Assembly (NCBI GenBank): GCA_012845835.1
Contig: JABAKD010000016.1
Location: 15,765,625 to 15,829,624, forward strand
Origin: Undaria pinnatifida
Lineage: Eukaryota > Sar > Phaeophyceae > Laminariales > Alariaceae
Reading direction: 5' to 3'
DNA length: 64,000 nucleotides
Part shown: one piece after another, positions 57,049-64,000 of the stretch
How positions within the stretch are numbered: the first letter of the stretch is position 1
Layout: each line of letters opens with the position of its first letter
Notes under the pieces: model-generated
Databases searched by the model: none
What the model saw: only the letters and a program-made list of their open reading frames with translations
Told to the model about the DNA's origin: nothing
Made by a program: the position numbers and the translations under genes

Positions 57049-58320
57049 TTAGTCGAACTGGTACCTTGCCACACGATCTTCCATTTCATTTCTACGTTCC
57101 TCGACATGAAGCTTTAGTAATGGTAGGGCTGCTCCCCCCCCGTCTCTCCGGTTTCCCTTGATTCCTGCTCTTGACGCCCTTTTGCTGTGAGGCGTAACCA
57201 GCTCTTTCCACTCGCCTCTGTGCCATCTCGTCATGAGGCGATCCGCCGCGTCGACGATCCCCCGGTGCCAGTTCCCACTCTTCTTAGCCGCCCTCGGCCA
57301 TAAAACAGTCTCTACTCCGAACAGCATAGGGGAGCTATCCGTGGACCCCTCGATGGCCTTGAATACCCTGATGTCTGCTGACACTGGGCCTAATTATTTT
57401 CTGGTCGGCCTCGTCCCGGGCTCACCCCACCAGCCATCGTCCCGAACATCACGCGATGGGTCAGTCGCTCATTGGTCGTCCGTTGTACGGCTTCCGCAAA
57501 AGGGGGGCGTCGTTTGCGGATAGTCGTCTCAGCGCTCTCACGTTGTGCCTTCTTCAAAACCTTGGCGTACGACACGCGGTGGTCGGTGCGCTGTCGGCGC
57601 TGAAAGCCAATGATCCGTAGGAGGAGGTTGTGGTGTGCTGTTCGGAGTTCAGCGAAGTGCTCCTGGCCGAGAGTCCAAGTCACACACCCGTACAGAAGGG
57701 TCTCCATCACCTCGGTCTTTAGCAGGCGCACCTTTAATTTGAACGAGGCACCCTCCACATTGTACAGCTCACGCTTGAAACGATTGTAGCATGCCCACGC
57801 CAGTCGGATCGGTCGTTTAATCTTTGACATGATGTCGGCGTTTGCGTCGATAAGACCTTCCAGGTACAGAAACTCATCGTCTGCATATACCTCCGGCCCG
57901 CTGCTTCGACGACGAACGGTGAGGTCGGGAGCACCTGGTTGAGTGTGCGCAGCAGCATTGTTTCCGTTTTCTTTTCGGACACGGTGGATCCTGCTGCTTC
58001 GGAAACGGTCACAATGACAATCATCTTCGCAAGGCCTTCCGCCGACCTGGACACAATGCCTGCATCGTCGGCGTACAGCATGCCCCAGACTGACCTCCAC
58101 ACACATGCTAGTGGCTCAACCTCCACCCCGTTCCCCCCGAGGTCCTCCTCGAAGTGAACCAGGTCCCTCAAAATGCCTGGGTCCTCACTGAAGCGTACCA
58201 TAACGCCATGTATCGCAGCGTCGAAACATACATTGAAAAGAAGGGGCGACAAGACACATCCTTGCCGCAGTCCCTGAGTGACGTCAAACCATTCAGATTG
58301 CTTACCGTCATCCGTACGGT
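57049..58320 (-). pseudogene. Broken LINE reverse transcriptase, 3' half
   Basis: The minus-strand frame from 58252 reads LSPLLFNVCFDAAIHGVM and LYADDAGIVSRSAEGLA, the conserved palm motifs with the catalytic YADD. Near 57870 the frame shifts by one base and continues as FLYLEGLIDANADI, RPIRLAWACYNRFK, LLYGCVTWTL and LLLRIIGFQRR, the thumb and connector typical of LINE ORF2. Near 57385 it shifts again and ends at 57049. The N-terminal endonuclease and fingers are missing; the sequence left of about 58320 is unrelated. The frameshifts make it inactive. Confidence 0.85.
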
Positions 58321-58629
58321 ATAATATGATTAAACATATTTACAGCTACAAGGGCTCCGCTCCGCGCGCGGCTGACGCCGCCCGCTACGCTTGCAAGAAG
58401 AATACAACCAAATGCGCAGGGGGCAGAAATAAGAGACCCAAGATTGGGTGCAACTAGCGATTGGATAATGGCAAGAGCTACCTGTGCAGAGTTGATTGCC
58501 CCATGCTGTGCTGTGTGCCTGTTGGCGATGCCACTTTCTGATCGGCAGTACACGAGTGTTATTTGCGAGAAAAAAAATCACGAAGAGCACCGGAGGACAA
58601 TCAAATAAAGACAGCCTAAAGAGGCCTAC

Positions 58630-59165
58630 ACACTTACATACGGGCACCTGGTACCTGGTACTTCGCGTAATACCTGGTACTGTTTGCTCGAAAGAAAAGC
58701 ACTGCGCAGCACGGCACAGCACAGCACCACAGGCCAAGGCACGGCACAGCACGGCACCGGACGGTGCTGCGCCTCTGAGCTATAGCTGGACTGAGCCAAG
58801 CTGGGAGTGCTTTTTTCTATTTCAACACCGTAGTACGTAAAAACTTGGTGTAGTATGACCGGTACTTGGTATGATAATTCGAATGATACCTAGCATGTAC
58901 GAAAAAGTAGGTACAGCAAAGCACACAGCACGCCACAGCACCGCACAGCACCGCGCCGCCTAACCCTAAATCAACAACAGTATCAACAACAGTGCATTCC
59001 TAGCTAACCTCAACTTAGCTAGGTCGGCAGCGCAGCGCAGTGTCGTGCGGTGCCGTGCTGTGCCGTGCTGCGCCGTGTTGCGCTGTGCTCTTTTTCTTAC
59101 ATACCGCAGTACCAGGTACCATTCGAAGTACCAGGTACCATCTGCCGGTATGTACGTGTGTACCA
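58630..59165. repeat. Inverted repeat pair with ACCTGGTACC ends
   Basis: Left arm 58630-58800 and right arm 58995-59165 share, in opposite directions, CATACNGGCA, doubled ACCTGGTACTT words, and a GCACAGCACGGCACAGCA-rich block. Spacer about 195 bp. Divergence is moderate. Confidence 0.7.
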
Positions 59166-59328
59166 GGGCATTAATTAGCTGTTGCACTATTGCGCGGGCG
59201 TACCATTTGGATCATCATATCCGTTTTGCGCAACAGTCGCCGCGAGACTGGTTGCGCGCAGCGCAACACGCGATTTTGGGCGCGCAACAATTTTCGCCGC
59301 AGGTGAAGAAAAAAATGGGGCTCTTTTT

Positions 59329-60840
59329 GGGCAGACGACGGGAAGCGGTATACCGCAACCATTCCGCGCCACCGTGCGGCACAGCAGAATACACCTGGGT
59401 TTTTGACCCCGATCCGCGACGCTGATGGGTCCACTCAGCCTCGTACTGGTTTCTGGCCAGCTCCTTGCGGTACAACATACCGCGGCTTTTTAGCTCGGCC
59501 GTCACGGTTTTCTGGCGTGGCCCGCACCGCTTTCTGTCGGAAGCTATACCATGCGGACTGGCTTTGCCCGAGGCTCTTCACACGCTACAGCCTTGGAATT
59601 TCCGACCGAATCTCAACCATGGGCGCAACGTCATGTAACTTGCATAGAACTGCGCGCTTTCATATTTCGGATCTCTTCAGAGCAATCATTGCATGACCCC
59701 TTCGGCACACGACACGACCCACATACACGTATGTATGCATGGCGGGGAAAGGGGTGGGGGAAAGGGACTCAGGGGAAGTGACAGTCCCGCTAAACGCGGG
59801 CGACCCTCTCGGCGCACACGCACACCCATGGAAGTGGGTACGAGACTGCAAGGCTACAAGACTACATGTAGAACGCTATGTACAAGACTGCATGTAATAT
59901 ACTCCCAATTATTTCAAGGTCCACATTTCAACAGTAGAATGCCGTTGTTTCGTAGATAACCAGCAGTTTACGACTACAGATGGCGCCACCACTGAAGGAT
60001 CTCTTTTTTGGCACGAGGCTCGGTTCTTATTCTTATTTTCTTTCTGTGGGGCATCTTTGATAGGTTTTAGTGTATCGGTAGTGTTTTATAGGTTATTTTC
60101 CGGGCATCTCAAGGGACCCCAAGTTCTTAACTACCAAGTCTAAGTGGTGGCGCCCTCTCCCTGTGTGGATTTGAACAGAATACGGTGTACGAATACGCAA
60201 GGCGGACAAGAGAGTGGTGTGTGTGCATCGTTAGGGTCGATGGTGGCACGATCGGTAGCGAGCATTTAAGCAAAATGCGGTGTACGAATGTACAAGGCGG
60301 ACGCGAGGTGGTGTGTGTGTGCGCCGATATGGTCGCCCGCGTTTAGCGGGACTGTCACTCCCCCTGTGTCCCTTTCCCCCACCCCTTTCCCCGCCATGCA
60401 TACATACGTGTACGTGGGTTGTGCCAGCTGTGTATGGGTGAGCAGCGGTTCGTGCCGTGTGCCGAAGGCGTCTTGCAATGATTGCTCTGAACAGATCCGA
60501 AATATGAAAGCGCGCAGTTCTATGCATGCTGCATGACGTTGCGCCCATGGTTGAGATTCGGTCGAATATTCAAAGGCTGTGGGGCGTGAAGAGCCTCGGG
60601 CAAAGCTTGCCCGCATGGTATAGTTTCCGACAGAAAGCCGTATGAGTCACGCCAGAAAACGGTGACGGCTGAGCTAAAAAGCCGCGGTATGATGTACCGC
60701 AAAGAGTTAGTGTCAGAAACCGGTACGAGGCTGAGTGGACCAATCAGCGTCACGGATCGGGTTCAAAAATCCAGGTGTATTCTGCTGTACTGCACGGTGG
60801 CGCGGAATGGTTGCGGCATACCGCTTCCCGTCGTCTGCCC
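59329..60840. repeat. Large inverted repeat, about 500-bp arms
   Basis: Left arm 59329-59828 and right arm 60308-60840 are reverse complements with scattered differences and one extra block of about 20 bp in the right arm. Shared words include GGGCAGACGACGGGAAGCGG, ATACCGCGGCTTTTTAGCTC, CGACCGAATCTCAACCATGG, GCGGGGAAAGGGGTGGGGGA and CCCGCTAAACGCGGGCGACC. The spacer is about 480 bp. No coding function is recognised although both arms keep similar frames open. Confidence 0.88.
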
Positions 60841-60865
60841 TTGTTTGCACTAAAAGGAGCAGAGT

Positions 60866-61300
60866 GGCCACCAAACTTGGACAAAGATACGCAGCAACCC
60901 TGACGGTTGTTTGTAGGAATACAGACCTGTTTTGCGAAACGTTTACTGGCGAAAAAGAAACGCCTCCAAACGTGTGCTTATCCAAGCGTTGTATCGTGCC
61001 GACTTGCGATGTGAACATGGTGTCGGACAAGCAGACATCAGGGACAACGGGTACCACAACAGTAGGTGATTTTCGAAAATGTTGAAGGGAAAAACGAAAA
61101 AACAAGCATGCCCATAAAACACCAAGTGGGCGTCCTCGGACAAAAATACGCAGGAACCCAACGATTTTCGTACAGATACAGGCATGTGTTGCGAGATGTG
61201 CCCTAGCGAAAGAGCCGGCTTGTTCTGACCCGAGCGTTGTATTGTGCCAACTTGCGGCGAAAAACATGGCGTCGGACACGCAGACGTACGTGAGCTTTTC
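60866..61300 (+). repeat. Diverged two-copy tandem repeat, about 265-bp unit
   Basis: GGACAAAGATACGCAGCAAC near 60880 and GGACAAAAATACGCAGGAAC near 61138 are each followed by an AC.GTTTTC/TTGTTT segment, GTTGTATYGTGCCRACTTGC and TCGGACAMGCAGAC. The second unit lacks a GAAAAAGAAACG stretch. Confidence 0.75.
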
Positions 61301-61795
61301 GGTTGTGTGAGAAGATTTTTTCTTCTAGCACCGAATTTTTTACTCTAATTTGCTAATTCACGGGTGGGCGTCAGAGCTTACCTCTATTTTTGAGTAAAAG
61401 TGGGCATGACATGATCTGTATATAGCTTATAGACGCAAACCGAGAGCAAGAGGTTTTACCTTCGTGATCAATGATAGTGGTAGCTTGGGCGGTTCACTTG
61501 ATATGCCAGCTGAAAGCAAGAACAGGTTGATGTTCTTGCTCTATGATTTCCATCCAATTGTTCGCATCGCCCGTCGAAGAGTACCGCGTGACCATGATCA
61601 AGCGCATAGTAACCGCGGTATTAATGATCGCCTTACCCTGGCTTGGCGGGCATACGTTGACCGCTTTAAGACAACCGCAGGTCTTCGGCATATCAGACCA
61701 ATTTCCACGGAGACAGATACACTCATCGCATGTCAGGAAACACCGCTTAGCCTAATGTTACCGCACGAATATCTTCTCGTGCTATCGTGCTCCAG

Positions 61796-64000
61796 TCGCC
61801 CGGAGGCCCCAAGCCTGGACAGCCGGAGGAGGAGCGACACTGGGATTGCGCGTTCTCTGAGGGCGCGCGTTTTGGCAGAAATGAACAAGGCCAGCAAACC
61901 GTCAACGAGTACGTCCTCCTCCAGGAGATAGGTCGCGGTGCGTACGGTAAAGTATATCTATGCGAGCGGCGCGTCGGCGACGGCGTCAAGATCCCCTGGC
62001 GACGATTCGCGATGAAAATCATGAGCAAGCCCCGGCTGCGACGGCTCAGCGAGTACGTGAACATTCCGTCAGGCGGCATGCGGAAGGTCACTGCGGAGGA
62101 CAAGGTGCGCCGTCACGTGTGCAAGTGAAGTAATGATCGTCTGTAATTTTGAGGTCAATTTCACACGCCCCGACTGGGTAATTTTCAGGGCTGTTCACGG
62201 GTCAAAAGGTCAAACCTCGCGGGTCGGGTCGGGTCGGGTCAGCGCGAAATTCCGAGACGTCTTGATCCGACCCGACCCGACCCGATCCACAAGAATTTCG
62301 AGATGTCTTGACCCGACCCGACCCGACCCGCGAGATTTAAAACTTCTTGACCCTACCCGATCCGACCCGTGAGATTTTGAAAACCTCCTGACCCGACCCG
62401 ACCCAACCCGACCCAACCCCCGAGATTTTGAAAGCCTGTTGACCCGACCCGACCCGATCCGCCACACTCCGAGTGACCCGTGAGGTGCGGGTTTCATGCG
62501 GATCTGGTCGACTGGACCCGTGATATATCTCATGGGTCAAAGTCGAAAAGTCACGGTTCAAACATGTCTGGATACGTACCTTGGTCGGTTGGTTGGTTCT
62601 TGGCCCCTCGTACTTTTCCTAGGATATCGTGCTCTCTGTTTGTTTTACCGGCATTGTTTGCAGCATTATCATGTGGTGTGCGCGCGAAAAATGATAAAGA
62701 GGGCGCAACCCACGCATGAGCAATTAGCCACGCCCGTAGCGCTAGACCACCGGCTCGACCCGACGAGCGACCCGATGAGCGAGCTAGTTTTCTATGCAGT
62801 CCCCGGCCCCGGCAAGCAGCCTAGCTGAGCCGCCTCCAGCAGCAAGCCCACAACTGGGGCGATGGATCTGTCAGCAGAGGCTGCGATCCGCGAGGATGCG
62901 TTGTCTGCTGCTGGTGCTTGCTGCTGCCAGTGCTGCTGCTGTGCTGCTGCCGCTGCTTCGACGACGACTGCTCTTACTTTTTTACGTTCGGTCACATTTC
63001 GTACTAGTATGATGATTCTCGAGCTAGCTACTGTAACTATCTATGCAGTCTCCGGCCCCGGCAAGCAGCCTAGCTGAGCCGCCTCCGGCAGCAAGCCCAC
63101 AACTAGGGCGGTGGATCTGTCACCAGGGGCTGTGATCCGCGAGGATCCGGGGTCTGCTGCTGGTCCTTGCTGCTGCCAGTGCTGCTGATTCGGGACGACG
63201 ACTGTCCTTGCTACGTTTGATCACGTTTCGTACTGGTATGATGCAGTTCTCACCGGGTATCCAATGTGTACGTATACGTCGCACATGGGTTCCTTATACT
63301 GCCATTTGTCGTCTTTATTGTTGCACCCTGCCATGCAGCAAGAGTTTGTGGCCTGGCTTGTTTTAGTGGACTTGGATGGATGACAATATACCTGAATAAT
63401 ACTTACGGCGTCATCTGACACGGGGATTCGCGCAGTGATACTTTATGCCTGGTACGAGAAGTTGTTGTCTGGTTGATGTTGCTGGACGCTATGATAACAT
63501 ACGATCGGAGTATCGGGACGAGAGAGGCTTTCATGCAGGAATCGGCAAGTTGTGTATCATTTTCGGACATGCGGGTCGGATCCGCGGGTCCGACCCGCGA
63601 GGCGCCGGCACGACAAGGGCCTCCGGCAGGCAGCTGTATATTTGAAGAAGGCGAATCCGCAGGCCAGATCCACGGGTTCGACCCGCGGGTCAGCCAAAAA
63701 CAACCCACGGGTCGTGGTGGCTTGACCCGCGTATTTTGCGAATTTATAGCACTAGACTTGCAACGCTATAGGGTATCCACTTGTGCTAAATGTACTTGTG
63801 CTGGGCCTTTGAAATGATATACCCTACAAGTGCCCACCGGGCACTACCGTAGCCTCAACCCCCGCCTCCCTTGCCCCTCCTTCGCCACTGTGTACTGTGG
63901 CTCTAACGCTCTCGTGGTTTTTCGTGGTGTTCGCAGATGCGCCAAGAAATAGAGGTGATGCGGAATCTGTACCACCGCAGCGTGGTGCTCCTATTCGAGG
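61796..64000 (+). CDS. Protein kinase, CAMKK-like, N-lobe (partial, runs off the window)
   Basis: Ser/Thr kinase catalytic domain start. Exons: 61796-62104 (103 codons, phase 0 both sides) and 63937 to beyond 64000 (phase 0). Visible: NEYVLLQEIGRGAYGKVYL with the Gly-rich loop, FAMKIMSK with the ATP-binding Lys, a Ser/Pro/Gly insert (LSEYVNIPSGGMRK) and, in the second exon, RQEIEVMRNLYHRSVVLLFE with the helix C Glu. The insert after the Lys and the EIEVMRNL...VVLLFE pattern resemble CaMKK / SnRK-activating kinases, which phosphorylate AMPK-like kinases; that assignment is moderate because most of the domain is missing. The 5' acceptor (CTCCAG|TCG) is clear, but the exon before it is uncertain. 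The intron 62105-63936 holds the second hAT-like element. Confidence 0.85.
62186..63731. mobile_element. hAT-like element, second copy, 3'-truncated
   Basis: Left end CAGGGCTGTTCACGGGTC matches the first copy at 17 of 18 bases, followed by the same GACCCG-word array (to about 62560), the GGTTGGTTGGTTC segment, the doubled CTG-rich block (about 62797-63045 and 63046-63240) and the GACCCGCGGGTCAGCC block. The match stops at 63731, where the first copy continues into its right array and inverted end. It is therefore missing about 300 bp and cannot move. Confidence 0.75.

Noticed and set aside
56527-57052. Lys/Arg-rich frames that look like a coiled coil or nuclear protein
   Set aside because: A-rich low complexity with an equally long antisense frame; no conserved motif.
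1-64000. CRISPR arrays, bacterial operons, rRNA or organelle genes
   Set aside because: None seen; repeat spacing and intron structure are those of a eukaryotic nuclear region.

Overview
This is eukaryotic nuclear DNA. Coding sequence is split into short exons of about 55-350 bp, separated by introns of 0.15-6 kb, and most of the window is intron or repeat. The gene style, families and repeat load suggest a photosynthetic stramenopile, most likely a brown alga. That placement is an inference; no species marker is visible.

Four protein genes can be supported, all by joining exons whose reading phases fit. (1) + strand, from before base 1431 to 14775: the C-terminal 440 residues of an NCS2-type nucleobase (xanthine/uracil/adenine) permease, 11 exons seen, N-terminus not seen. 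(2) + strand, 22854-36214: a complete 13-exon Golgi pH regulator (GPHR/GPR89/GTG) of 622 residues. (3) - strand, 54090-45029: a complete 6-exon 1-Cys peroxiredoxin (Prx6 type), with an optional organelle-like leader. (4) + strand, 61796 to the window end: the start of the catalytic domain of a CAMKK-like protein kinase that runs off the edge. They do not form a pathway.

Between and inside the genes lie mobile elements. A LINE 3' end opens the window (1-545) and a broken LINE reverse transcriptase lies at 57049-58320 (-). A miniature LTR (TRIM-type) element at 18187-20476 has TG...CA terminal repeats, a tRNA-complementary primer site and a polypurine tract, and a hAT-like transposon (18460-20280, 8-bp target duplication) sits inside it. 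A second TRIM copy without that insert is at 50110-50479 (-). A second hAT-like copy lies in the kinase intron. Several MITE-like families, tandem duplications, a 390-bp AGT array and a region of nested inverted repeats (58.6-60.8 kb) fill much of the rest.

The most unusual signal is a dispersed element of about 130 bp ending in a long C tract. In three unrelated genes it lies in the gene-sense direction just upstream of an exon, so that its C tract acts as the pyrimidine tract of the 3' splice site. Two introns also appear to use GC instead of GT donors, and the start of GPHR exon 2, splice acceptor included, lies inside a local tandem repeat.
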